From contig JAKLGA010000002.1 of assembly GCA_022710975.1 (NCBI GenBank), positions 372,001 through 436,000 on the forward strand: a stretch of DNA of 64,000 nucleotides. The letters run 5' to 3'. The translations under genes were made by a program, and so were the position numbers. The stretch is from Myxococcota bacterium. GTDB lineage: Bacteria; Myxococcota; B64-G9. How positions within the stretch are numbered: position 1 is the stretch's first letter; each line of letters opens with the position of its first letter. Positions 49,722-57,274 of this stretch are shown piece by piece. The notes beneath the pieces are model-generated. The model did not search any database and had not been told where the DNA came from. It saw only the letters and a list, made by a program, of their open reading frames with translations.

Positions 49722-51407
49722 ATGCGCGTCCTGCTGTTCCTCGCGAGCGTCCTCGCCCTCTTCCCCTCCCCGCTCCCGGCCGCGGAGGCCCGCCCGATCG
49801 TGGCCGTCTTCGACGTGGAGCTGCGCAGGGTCTCGTTCCCCAGGGACGTCAGGGAGTCGCTGGCCGACTACCTCTCGGGCCTGCTCGCCCAGCGGGGCTT
49901 CCAGGTGGTGCCGCGCTCCCAGCTCCAGGAGCGCCTGCAGAGCCAGAAGCAGGCCTCCTACAAGAGCTGCTTCGAGGAGTCGTGCCAGATCGAGCTGGGC
50001 AAGGAGCTGGCTGCCGACAAGTCGCTGGCCACGCAGGTGATGAAACTCGGCGCCAAGTGCCGGGTGACGCTCACGCTCTACGACCTCAGGCGGGCCGCCA
50101 GCGAGGCGGCCGGGGTGGCCTCCGGGGCGTGCAGCGAGGATGGCGTGGTGGCGGCCCTCGAGGAGGCGCTCGCCACCCTGCTCGGGACGGGTTCCAGCTC
50201 GCCTGCCGGCGCGAAGCCGGGGATGGCCCCTGGGCCGATCGACACCCGGCCCGGCCAGGACGTGTCCGCCCTCGACCGCTGGGAGGTGCTCAACGGAGAG
50301 TGGCGCATGCGCGGGGGCGCCATTCTCGGTCGTGGAGAGGGCGACCAGGGCGCCCACCTCATCCTGAAACACGAGCCCATGGCCGACTTCGTGCTCGACA
50401 CCACGGTCGAGCACCTCGCCGGGCCCCATGGCGGCGTACACGCCGGCTGCCGCTACGAGGTCTACGCAGGCGGACCGCTCCACCGCTTCCGGGGAGGCAC
50501 GGTCGACATCCAGGGGCCCTGCCTCTACCTGGTGCAGTCCGGCTGGGTCAGCGGCCACATCGGTCACCAGGGGACCTGGAGCCAGGTCCTGCCGGCAGAC
50601 ACCAAGGACGCCAAGAAATGCCCCGAGGCCGCCCGGGGCCGCATGCGGGTGCGCCACGAGAGCCTCGGCAGCAAGCAGCGGCTCTACGTCGACGGGAAGC
50701 TGGTCGCGGAGATCACGGATCCTGCCCATCCCCGGGGCAACCCCCTGCTCTACGTCGCCAGCGGCCACGCCACGGTGAGCTTCAGCGACATCCGCCTGTA
50801 CATCCCGGACCGGGACAGCATCCCGCCGCCCGGGCCGCCCTCACCCGTGCCCGCGGTGGCCCTGGGACCCATCGAGGACCTCACGGACCTCTCGAAGTTC
50901 GAGATCCTGAACGGCCGCTGGTGGACCCAGGAGGGCGCCATCCACGGCTCCGGCGGACACCTCCTGCTCAAGGGCGAGCCGTTCCGGGACTTCGATCTCG
51001 AGTTCACGGTGGAGCACGTCTCCGGCCCGATGCTCGGGCTCGCCGGAGGGTTCCGCCACGAGGTCGTACCCGGCGGCGCGAAGTCCTTCCGCGGCGGAAC
51101 GGCCATCAACCAGGGCCTGACCTTCAACTTCATGCTCAGCGGCGCTTTCATGCCGTTCGTGGGCCTCGGCGGCCAGTGGTACCTCGTCCACCCGGAATGG
51201 AAGGCGTGGCGCGCGTTCGAGCCGCTCAAGAGGCACCCGACCCGGGTGCGCATCGAGGGCCGGGGCGATCGCATCCGCGTGCTTGTCGACGGCGAGCAGG
51301 CCGACGAGTTCCGCGAGAGCCGGTTCCTCGAGGGGAGCATCCTCTTCTGGGTCCAGGACCCCGCCCAGGTCAGCCGCTTCTACGGCATCAGGCTCCGTCG
51401 GGGCTAG
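49722..51407 (+). CDS. Secreted protein: CsgG/FlgO-like domain plus two DUF1080-like lectin domains
   Basis: This 561-residue protein has a signal peptide (residues 1-22) and an N-terminal domain (about 25-160) starting PIVAVFDVELRRV with VVPRSQLQERLQSQ and SCFEESCQIELGKELAADKSL, the same pattern seen in the PEGA protein at 26520. Two repeats of about 180 residues follow (starting near DRWEVLNGEWRMRGGAIL and SKFEILNGRWWTQEGAIH). Their layout is that of the concanavalin-like DUF1080 (3-keto-disaccharide hydrolase) fold. It is probably a surface sugar-binding or sugar-cleaving protein. ATG at 49722 follows AGGAGGTCAGCCCTCG. Confidence 0.78.
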   Translation: MRVLLFLASVLALFPSPLPAAEARPIVAVFDVELRRVSFPRDVRESLADYLSGLLAQRGFQVVPRSQLQERLQSQKQASYKSCFEESCQIELGKELAADKSLATQVMKLGAKCRVTLTLYDLRRAASEAAGVASGACSEDGVVAALEEALATLLGTGSSSPAGAKPGMAPGPIDTRPGQDVSALDRWEVLNGEWRMRGGAILGRGEGDQGAHLILKHEPMADFVLDTTVEHLAGPHGGVHAGCRYEVYAGGPLHRFRGGTVDIQGPCLYLVQSGWVSGHIGHQGTWSQVLPADTKDAKKCPEAARGRMRVRHESLGSKQRLYVDGKLVAEITDPAHPRGNPLLYVASGHATVSFSDIRLYIPDRDSIPPPGPPSPVPAVALGPIEDLTDLSKFEILNGRWWTQEGAIHGSGGHLLLKGEPFRDFDLEFTVEHVSGPMLGLAGGFRHEVVPGGAKSFRGGTAINQGLTFNFMLSGAFMPFVGLGGQWYLVHPEWKAWRAFEPLKRHPTRVRIEGRGDRIRVLVDGEQADEFRESRFLEGSILFWVQDPAQVSRFYGIRLRRG

Positions 51408-51422
51408 GTGGTCGAGCTGCGC

Positions 51423-51923
51423 TCAGGGGGCGGGCGCGGTCTGGAAGGTCGCCTCGGCGCCGATGCCGGGCCGCTCGGGGATGCCCAGGTCCGCCAGGGG
51501 GCCCAGCTTCGAGCCCTTGACGGCCGTGGTCAGCGTCAGCCGGTAGCAGGTCTGGGGCAGCAGGAAGGCGTCCTGGCTGGCGGTGGCCGGGTTGATCAGC
51601 ACCAGGGCCGGGTCCATCGCGTCCACCGCGGCGCCCGAGCCGAGCTCGGTCCAGGTGACCTCCAGGCAGCCCTCCGCCCCGGGGGTGGCCGAGGCCAGCA
51701 GCACGCTCGTCTCGCTGATCGAGGCGCCGTCCACCGCACCCGAGAAGTACACCATCGGCTGCACGGCGGGATCCACGTCCACGGCCCCGTCCAGCGGCAG
51801 GTAGACCACCTCCAGGGCGTCCGGGGCCTCGACCACCGGATCCCCGCAGGCGCCGAGCAGGCCCGCCAGCGCGAGCAGGGCGAGCGAGCCGAGCAGCAGC
51901 TTCCGAGTCCTCGTGGCGCGCAT
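51423..51923 (-). CDS. Lipoprotein with Big_5-like Ig domain
   Basis: This 166-residue protein has a signal ending LLGACGDPVV, followed by one Ig-like unit of the Big_5 kind, opening VVYLPLDGAVDVDPAVQPMVYFSGAVDGASI. It closely resembles the neighbouring lipoprotein at 51945 and follows it after 21 bases, so the two are probably duplicates in one operon. GGGAGAACCTATC precedes the ATG. Confidence 0.82.
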   Translation of the reverse strand: MRATRTRKLLLGSLALLALAGLLGACGDPVVEAPDALEVVYLPLDGAVDVDPAVQPMVYFSGAVDGASISETSVLLASATPGAEGCLEVTWTELGSGAAVDAMDPALVLINPATASQDAFLLPQTCYRLTLTTAVKGSKLGPLADLGIPERPGIGAEATFQTAPAP

Positions 51924-51944
51924 GATAGGTTCTCCCGGGCCCCG

Positions 51945-52379
51945 TCAGGGGCCGACCTCGAAGCCGGAGCGGATGGTCACGCCGAGCGGATCCGTGCGGC
52001 CCCCGTCCGTCCGGCCCTGCAGGGAATCCGCGATCACCACGGTGTAGGATCCGGCCGCGAGGGGTGAGTCCGGGCTGAAGACGACCGTGGCCAGCTCCTC
52101 GTCGAGCGCGGACAGCTCGAGCGACCCGGCCACCGGCGCGCCCGCGGCGCCCTCGAGGTGGAAGGTGTCCTCGTAGAGCTCCCCCTCCCCCGTGCCGAGG
52201 ATCACCTCGGTCGAGAACACGGCCACCACCTGGGCGTCGGGCGCGACGCCGGTCTCTCCCAGCCGGGGCGAGAGATCCAGCAGGCGCAGCGGATCGGCGC
52301 CCTGGGTGTCGACCTCCACGCCCCCGCAGCCGCCCAGCAGGGCGGCCAGGATCCCAACTCCGCAGGCGATCGCGCGCAT
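51945..52379 (-). CDS. Lipoprotein with Big_5-like Ig domain
   Basis: This 144-residue protein has a signal ending LLGGCGGVEV and one Big_5-type unit with LDLSPRLGETGVAPDAQVVAVFSTEV, as in large surface-adhesin repeats. It is likely exported and lipid-anchored. It is the first gene of a two-gene unit behind the promoter at 52431. The role is unknown. Confidence 0.82.
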   Translation of the reverse strand: MRAIACGVGILAALLGGCGGVEVDTQGADPLRLLDLSPRLGETGVAPDAQVVAVFSTEVILGTGEGELYEDTFHLEGAAGAPVAGSLELSALDEELATVVFSPDSPLAAGSYTVVIADSLQGRTDGGRTDPLGVTIRSGFEVGP

Positions 52380-52430
52380 GCTCCACTCCCTGTGGTCGAA
52401 GAGCCCTCGCCAAGCCCGAGGTTCGAGAGC

Positions 52431-52460
52431 AGTCTACCACCGGCCCGGCGCCCAGCACAA
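52431..52460 (-). promoter_or_regulatory. Promoter of the Big_5 lipoprotein pair
   Basis: On the minus strand TTGTGC and TAGACT are separated by 18 bases, about 52 bases upstream of the ATG at 52379. Confidence 0.5.
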
Positions 52461-52477
52461 GTCCCGGGTCCCGGAAA

Positions 52478-53251
52478 TCACTCGCCTTTCCGCCGGCCGC
52501 GCGAGCGGAGCAGCTCGCCCAGGTGGGCCGCCTCCCAGGCCCGCACCCGGGCCTGGTGAACGAAGAGCGCCTCCCGGGCGCGGAACTCCCGCGTGTGCAC
52601 CAACCGCCGCCGGCCCGCCTGCCTGGCCCCGAGCACGTGATGCAGCAGCTCGTGGTAGACCACCGCCACGACCACGGCGGCCGGGACCCAGGCCTGATCG
52701 AGGGCGGGGTGGACGCGGATGCAGCCGTCCTCGAACGAGTAGGCGCCGAGCTGGATGAAGCGCCGCCGGCCCCGCCGGCCGGCCCGCCCCCAGGCGATGG
52801 GCACCGCCAGCGGGCCGCCGAAGTAGGCCCGGCCCAGCGCGTCGCGGATGCGCTCCAGGTGGTACACCCGGCCCCGCGGCCCGGCCCCGGCGCGCACCCC
52901 GCCTGGGCGCAGGCGGTCCCGGTGCCGGGCGATGAAGTCGTCCACCAGCCGACCCTCGGCCCGGCTGGCGCGGCCCGACAGGTAGGCGCCCAGCGCCGCG
53001 AGCACCGGCCCGTCGGCCTCGAGGAACATGTGGTGCAGCCGCACCTCCAGCCGCCCGTGCCGGCGCCGGGCCGAGAGCACGGTCGAGGTGTTGTCGGTCA
53101 GCAGCAGGCGGAAGGGCGGGCCCGGCAGGTGGGCCGCCAGCCGCGCGGCCAGCGCCTCGCGCAAGGCCGGCTGGTGCACGGGATCGCGCAGGGGGCGGCG
53201 CACGGGCCGGGGACCGCGGAAGGCGAAGCTGAGCTGCTCCACGTCCTTCAC
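52478..53251 (-). CDS. SprT-like zinc metallopeptidase-like protein
   Basis: This 257-residue cytoplasmic protein resembles the SprT-like domain: YLSGRASRAEGRLVDDFIARH leads into the fold, IQLGAYSFEDGCIRVHPALD matches the strand before the active site, and VVYHELLHHVLG (residues about 196-207) carries HExxH. A further His lies in RRLVHTREFRAREALF, where SprT proteins place the third ligand. Eukaryotic SPRTN cuts DNA-protein crosslinks; bacterial SprT roles are poorly known. The start overlaps the stop of the pseudokinase-cyclase gene (GTGA), so the two are coupled. Confidence 0.82.
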   Translation of the reverse strand: MKDVEQLSFAFRGPRPVRRPLRDPVHQPALREALAARLAAHLPGPPFRLLLTDNTSTVLSARRRHGRLEVRLHHMFLEADGPVLAALGAYLSGRASRAEGRLVDDFIARHRDRLRPGGVRAGAGPRGRVYHLERIRDALGRAYFGGPLAVPIAWGRAGRRGRRRFIQLGAYSFEDGCIRVHPALDQAWVPAAVVVAVVYHELLHHVLGARQAGRRRLVHTREFRAREALFVHQARVRAWEAAHLGELLRSRGRRKGE

Positions 53252-54981
53252 CCGCAGCGGCTGGCGACCAGCGCCAGGCCGAGCACCACGACCAGGGCCA
53301 CCAGGCCCACGAGCAGCGCCACCGTCCCCGGGCTGCGGCGGACGCCCAGGGAGCCGAGCGCGCGCTCGACGCCCGGCCGGGCGCCCTCCTGGAGGCGGCG
53401 CGCGGCCGCGGTCAGCTCCTTGACCACCGGCCGCTCGGCGAGGCTGGCGGCGGGCAGCACGGCCGTGGGCTCGAGGCGCGGGGCCTCGCCGGTCTCGTCC
53501 CCCGACAGGTCCAGGACGTCCGGCTCCTGCCCGCGGTCCTGGGCGCGGGCCCAGTCCACCTGGTAGAGCTGGAACACGTCGCGCTTCCCCTTCAGCACCG
53601 CCCGGGAGTGGGGCTGGACCAGCTCCAGGTTGCGGGTGAGCGCCCGGCGGGTCTCCTCGGCCAGCAGGATCTGGTCACCCTCGGCCTTGCCGCTCACGCG
53701 CGAGGCCACGTTGACCGCGTCCCCGTAGGCGTCGCCGTACTCCTCGATGGCCTCGCCGGAGTTGATCCCGATGCGGATGTGCAGCTCGTCGACCGGCGCG
53801 ACCACGGCGCGGTTGTGGCCCTGGAGGGCCTGCTGCATCTGGATGGCCGCCTCGACGGCCTCGTCCTCGTCCCCGAAGGAGGCCATGATGGCGTCGCCGA
53901 TGGTCTTCAGCACCGTGCCCTGGTGGCGGCGGATGACGGGGAAGAGCAGCTCGTTGTGCCGCTCGATGCGCGCCTTGCCGGCCAGGTCCCCGTGGGTCTC
54001 GAAGAAGGTGGTGATGCCCACGATGTCGCTGAACAGGATGGTGGCCCTGCGGACCGAGGCCCCGTCCGGCAGCGGCGGACCGGACGCCGCGGGCACGGCC
54101 AGCTCGGGCTCGGAGGCCTGCCCCCGCCGGGGGCGCCGGGCGCGCGCGGACAGCTCCGCCTCCAGGGCGCCCAGCGCGAGCGCCAGGCCCTCCACGGAGC
54201 GGTGCCTGTGCTGGGGCATGGGCGCCAGCGCCGTCATGACCGCGGTCTCCAGGGAGCGCGTCACCAGCCGGTTGAAGCGCGAGGGCAGCTCGGGCCGCCC
54301 CACCCGCACGCCCGAGCCCTCGCGCACCGCGCCCAGGGCCTCGAGCGGAGCGCGGCCGGTCAGGCAGCGGTACAGGATGGCCCCCAGGGCGTACTGGTCC
54401 GAGGCCGGCTCGGCCTGGCCGCCCGCCAGCACCTCGGGCGCGGTGTAGAGCGAATCGGCCTGGGCGCCCCGGCCGAAACCCTCGATCGCCACCCGGTCCC
54501 CGGCCCGCACGAAGATCGCCTCCGGCCGCAGCGCGCCGTGCAGCACCCCCTGCGCGTGGGCCGCGGCCACGGCCTCGGCCGCCGCGCGCACCAGGGCCGC
54601 CGCGCGCGGCAGCGGCAAGCTGGCCTCTCCGGCCTGCTGCAGGAGCTCTGCCAGGCTGGGACCGCCGGCGGGCTCGAGCGCCAGGAAGCGCAGCCCGCCG
54701 CCCTCGTGCAGGTCGAACACGCGGCGCACCCCGGGGTGGGCCAGCCGGCGAGCCAGCGCGACCTCCTGGCCCACGGCGTCGAAGGGCTCCCCCTGGGCCA
54801 GGCCGGGCCTCAGCACCTGGAGGGCCACCTCCTCACCCGTCCAGGGGTCCTCGGCCAGCAGCTCGGCTCCCAGCGCGCACACCCCCAGGCGCTTGCGGAC
54901 CTCGAAACGTCCCAGCCGCTGGCCGGGCCGGGGCAGCGGGAGGCCCGAGCGCTTGCTGTTCTCGCTCTCCTCGATCGTCAA
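53248..54981 (-). CDS. Pseudokinase-adenylate cyclase fusion, tail-anchored
   Basis: This 577-residue protein has an N-terminal Ser/Thr-kinase-like domain (about 20-280), a class III cyclase domain (about 315-480) and a C-terminal membrane helix (VALLVGLVALVVVLGLALVA). The kinase half has lost catalytic residues: the ATP Lys is Gln (VALQVLR), HRD is replaced in VLHGALRPE, and DFG by EGFG. The cyclase half keeps its metal and substrate residues (LFSDIVGITTF, VLKTIGDAIMASF, YGDAVNVASR). It should be a cyclase with a regulatory pseudokinase on the cytoplasmic face of the membrane. The start is TTG at 54981 behind GGAGGA. Confidence 0.88.
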   Translation of the reverse strand: MTIEESENSKRSGLPLPRPGQRLGRFEVRKRLGVCALGAELLAEDPWTGEEVALQVLRPGLAQGEPFDAVGQEVALARRLAHPGVRRVFDLHEGGGLRFLALEPAGGPSLAELLQQAGEASLPLPRAAALVRAAAEAVAAAHAQGVLHGALRPEAIFVRAGDRVAIEGFGRGAQADSLYTAPEVLAGGQAEPASDQYALGAILYRCLTGRAPLEALGAVREGSGVRVGRPELPSRFNRLVTRSLETAVMTALAPMPQHRHRSVEGLALALGALEAELSARARRPRRGQASEPELAVPAASGPPLPDGASVRRATILFSDIVGITTFFETHGDLAGKARIERHNELLFPVIRRHQGTVLKTIGDAIMASFGDEDEAVEAAIQMQQALQGHNRAVVAPVDELHIRIGINSGEAIEEYGDAYGDAVNVASRVSGKAEGDQILLAEETRRALTRNLELVQPHSRAVLKGKRDVFQLYQVDWARAQDRGQEPDVLDLSGDETGEAPRLEPTAVLPAASLAERPVVKELTAAARRLQEGARPGVERALGSLGVRRSPGTVALLVGLVALVVVLGLALVASRCG

Positions 54982-55007
54982 GCGTGGACTCCTCCAAAAC
55001 TGCTGGA

Positions 55008-55036
55008 GTCCTACCGCGCTGCGGCACGGAAGGCAA
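55008..55036 (-). promoter_or_regulatory. Promoter of the first pseudokinase-cyclase gene
   Basis: On the minus strand TTGCCT and TAGGAC are separated by 17 bases, 27 bases before the TTG start at 54981. Confidence 0.5.
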
Positions 55037-55047
55037 GGGCCGGTCCG

Positions 55048-55239
55048 TCAGCTCCGATCCTGGCCGAAGCCGACGACGAAGCCCGTCAGGGCGAAGAAGG
55101 GCACCGCGACCGCGGGCCTGCAGGTGAGGGGTCAGCCCATCCCGGCGCTCTGCAGCGCCAGGCTCATCCCCAGCCCGACCAGCCCCGCCACCCCGCCCAC
55201 CAGGAGCGGCCAGCGCAATCTCTTCCACCACGCGCGCAT
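55048..55239 (-). CDS. Small two-helix membrane selenoprotein (Sec at residue 36)
   Basis: Reading on from an ATG at 55239 gives two membrane helices (residues 11-30 and about 43-59) with an in-frame TGA codon at 55132-55134 (residue 36). The frame continues as PLTCRPAVAVPFF and ends at a TGA at 55048, 63 residues in all. If the TGA is selenocysteine, the loop reads U-P-L-T-C, matching the C-P-I/L-T-x-x-P loop I recall from small two-helix membrane proteins of the DUF6132 kind. A GC-rich hairpin with a GGUC loop lies 14-32 bases after the TGA. Start support: GGAGGTGCGCG before the ATG and its own promoter. The alternative is a 35-residue protein ending at the TGA, which would leave the conserved continuation unexplained. 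Confidence 0.78.
55100..55118 (-). promoter_or_regulatory. Candidate bacterial SECIS hairpin
   Basis: In the message, bases +14 to +32 after the UGA fold into a 7-bp stem (GGC, one bulged U on the 3' side, then CCGC paired with GCGG) closed by the tetraloop GGUC at +21 to +24. Bacterial SECIS elements lie just 3' of the UGA, inside the coding region, with a G in the first two loop positions. The GGUC of the loop is the same as in the E. coli fdhF SECIS, known to bind SelB. Confidence 0.72.
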
Positions 55240-55257
55240 CGCGCACCTCCGGCGCCA

Positions 55258-55286
55258 AATCTAGGACATTTTGTGTCCGAATACAA
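55258..55286 (-). promoter_or_regulatory. Promoter of the selenoprotein gene with operator-like dyad
   Basis: On the minus strand TTGTAT and TAGATT are separated by 17 bases, 18 bases before the ATG at 55239. The spacer contains the perfect inverted repeat GGACA-N5-TGTCC (55264-55278), placed where a repressor would block polymerase. The regulator is unknown. Confidence 0.6.
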
Positions 55287-55309
55287 GTCCGACGGGGCGG
55301 GAGGCCGGT

Positions 55310-57274
55310 TCACGCGCCGGGCGGCTGGCTGTGCAGGTACCAGAGCACGACCAGGGCGAAGACGGCCGCCATCACCAGGACGAGCACGAGCCCGGGCCGC
55401 ACGGAGGGCCGCTTCCCGGGGGGCATGGCCGCGCCCCGGCGGTCGGTGCGCTGCCCATCGAGCGGCCGGCCGCGCAGCACCGTGGCCCCTGGCGGAGCCA
55501 CGGCCCGGGCGGGCGCGACCGCGTCCAGCTCCTGGGTCTCCGTCGAGTCGGGCCCGGATCCAGCGGGGGGCGTAGACCCCGGCTCGGCGCCGCCCAGCGG
55601 ACGTCCATCGAGGACGGTCCGGGCCTGGACGTCGCTGGCCGGGTCCGGCGCGTCCTCCTCGGCCTGGGCTTCCTCCTCGGCCGTGCCTTCCTCATCGGGC
55701 CAGCCGGCCTGGTCCCCGTAGGGGTCGCCGACCGGGGGGGGCGGCGGCAGCGGCTGCCCGGCCCGGTCCGTGTCCCCGGGCAGCGCCCGGCCGCGCGGGG
55801 TCGTGTCCTTGCGCTCCTCGGCCGGCACCTCGGCCGCGTCGGCTCCGCCGGCCCAGTCCACCTCGAAGAGCTGGAAGGCCTCGGACTTGCCCTTGAGCGC
55901 GACCCGCTGGTGGAAGCGCACCCGGCCCTGGTTGCGGGTCAGCGCCTTGAGCGTGTCCTCCGAGATGAGGATCTGGCCGCCGCCGGCCTTGGCGCACACG
56001 CGCGCGGCCACGTTCACCGCGTCCCCGAAGGCGTCGCCGACCTCGACGATGGCGTCGCCCGCGTGCAGCCCGATGCGCACCCGGATGGGCTCCTCGCCGC
56101 CGGCCGGCGCCTGCGCCAGCGCCTGCTGCATGCGGCAGGCGCACTCCACCGCCTCGTCTTCGTCCTCGAACACGGCCATGATCGAGTCGCCGATGGTCTT
56201 GAGCACCTCGCCCCCGCCCCTGCGGACGACGGGGAACAGCAGCGCGTTGTGCTGCGCGATGCGCTCCCGCCCGGCCAGATCGCCGTGCTTCTCGAAGAAC
56301 GCGGTGACCCCCACCATGTCGCTGAACAGCAGGCTGACCCGGCGCACGCGGACGCTGGGCAGGACGGGCTCGGAGGCCTCGCGCCGCGGCCGGCGGCCGC
56401 GCACCTGCAGCTCGGGCAGCGCCGCGCGCAGCATGTCCAGGAAGGTGGTCACGTCCTTGGGCCGCAGCTGCGGCGCGGGCGCGATGGCGGCCAGCACCGC
56501 GGCCTCCAGCTCGCGGGTCACCAGGTGGTTCAGCCGCGAGGGGCGCTCGGGCCGGGCCGGGCCCGGCTCCCCGCCCTCGTCCTCCGGGCCCACGGCCTCG
56601 AGGGGGGTGCGGCCGGTCAGCGCGCGGTACAGGATGGCGCCCAGGGAGTACAGATCGCTCAGCTCGTCGGCCGGCCGGCCCGCCAGCAGCTCCGGGGCCA
56701 CGTAGCCCAGATCGGAGGCGGCCCGCTGGACGAAGGTCCGCCCGCCCACCCCGGGCGCCCGGGCGTGCCCGAAGTCGAGCACCACGGGCGAGCCGTCCGC
56801 GCGCAGCGCGATGACCGCGGGCCGCAGCCCGCGGTGCACCACCCCGCCGGCGTGGGCCGCGGCCACGGCCTCCCCCACCGCCAGCACGAGCTCCACCGCC
56901 CGCGGGGGCGGCAGGCCCTGGGTACCCTCCCGGACCAGCACCTCCTCCAGGGACGGCCCGCGAACGGCCTCCATGGTCAGGAAGCGGTAGGCGCCGTCCT
57001 CGTGCAGGTCGTACACGCGGCAGATGCCCGGGTGGCTCAGCCGGCGGGTGAGCAGCACCTCGCGGCTGAGTACCTGGAACGCCTCGCTCTCGGACAGGCT
57101 GGCGGACAGGATCTTGAGGGCCACCTCTCCGCCCAGGGACACGTCCTCGGCCAGGTACACGACGCCCGTGTCGCCCTGGCTGAGCTTCCTGAGGATGGCG
57201 AATCGCCCGAGCTGCTGGCCCGGTTTGGGCAGGGGGCGCGAGGCCTGCTGGCTGATGTCTGGAGGCCCGCTCAT
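55310..57274 (-). CDS. Pseudokinase-adenylate cyclase fusion, tail-anchored (paralogue)
   Basis: This 654-residue protein repeats the architecture of the gene at 53248: kinase-like domain (about 20-290), class III cyclase (about 330-500), a Pro/acidic spacer and a C-terminal membrane helix (GLVLVLVMAAVFALVVLWYL). The kinase half keeps the ATP Lys (VALKIL), DFG (LDFGHAR) and APE, but the catalytic Asp is missing (VVHRGLRPA), so phosphotransfer is doubtful while ATP binding is likely. Cyclase residues are intact (LFSDMVGVTAFF, LKTIGDSIMAVF, FGDAVNVAARV). The ATG at 57274 overlaps the stop of the preceding lipoprotein gene (ATGA). Confidence 0.88.
   Translation of the reverse strand: MSGPPDISQQASRPLPKPGQQLGRFAILRKLSQGDTGVVYLAEDVSLGGEVALKILSASLSESEAFQVLSREVLLTRRLSHPGICRVYDLHEDGAYRFLTMEAVRGPSLEEVLVREGTQGLPPPRAVELVLAVGEAVAAAHAGGVVHRGLRPAVIALRADGSPVVLDFGHARAPGVGGRTFVQRAASDLGYVAPELLAGRPADELSDLYSLGAILYRALTGRTPLEAVGPEDEGGEPGPARPERPSRLNHLVTRELEAAVLAAIAPAPQLRPKDVTTFLDMLRAALPELQVRGRRPRREASEPVLPSVRVRRVSLLFSDMVGVTAFFEKHGDLAGRERIAQHNALLFPVVRRGGGEVLKTIGDSIMAVFEDEDEAVECACRMQQALAQAPAGGEEPIRVRIGLHAGDAIVEVGDAFGDAVNVAARVCAKAGGGQILISEDTLKALTRNQGRVRFHQRVALKGKSEAFQLFEVDWAGGADAAEVPAEERKDTTPRGRALPGDTDRAGQPLPPPPPVGDPYGDQAGWPDEEGTAEEEAQAEEDAPDPASDVQARTVLDGRPLGGAEPGSTPPAGSGPDSTETQELDAVAPARAVAPPGATVLRGRPLDGQRTDRRGAAMPPGKRPSVRPGLVLVLVMAAVFALVVLWYLHSQPPGA

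Noticed and set aside
53248-57274. Active serine/threonine kinases
   Set aside because: Both kinase-like domains lack the catalytic Asp of HRD, and one lacks the ATP Lys as well.
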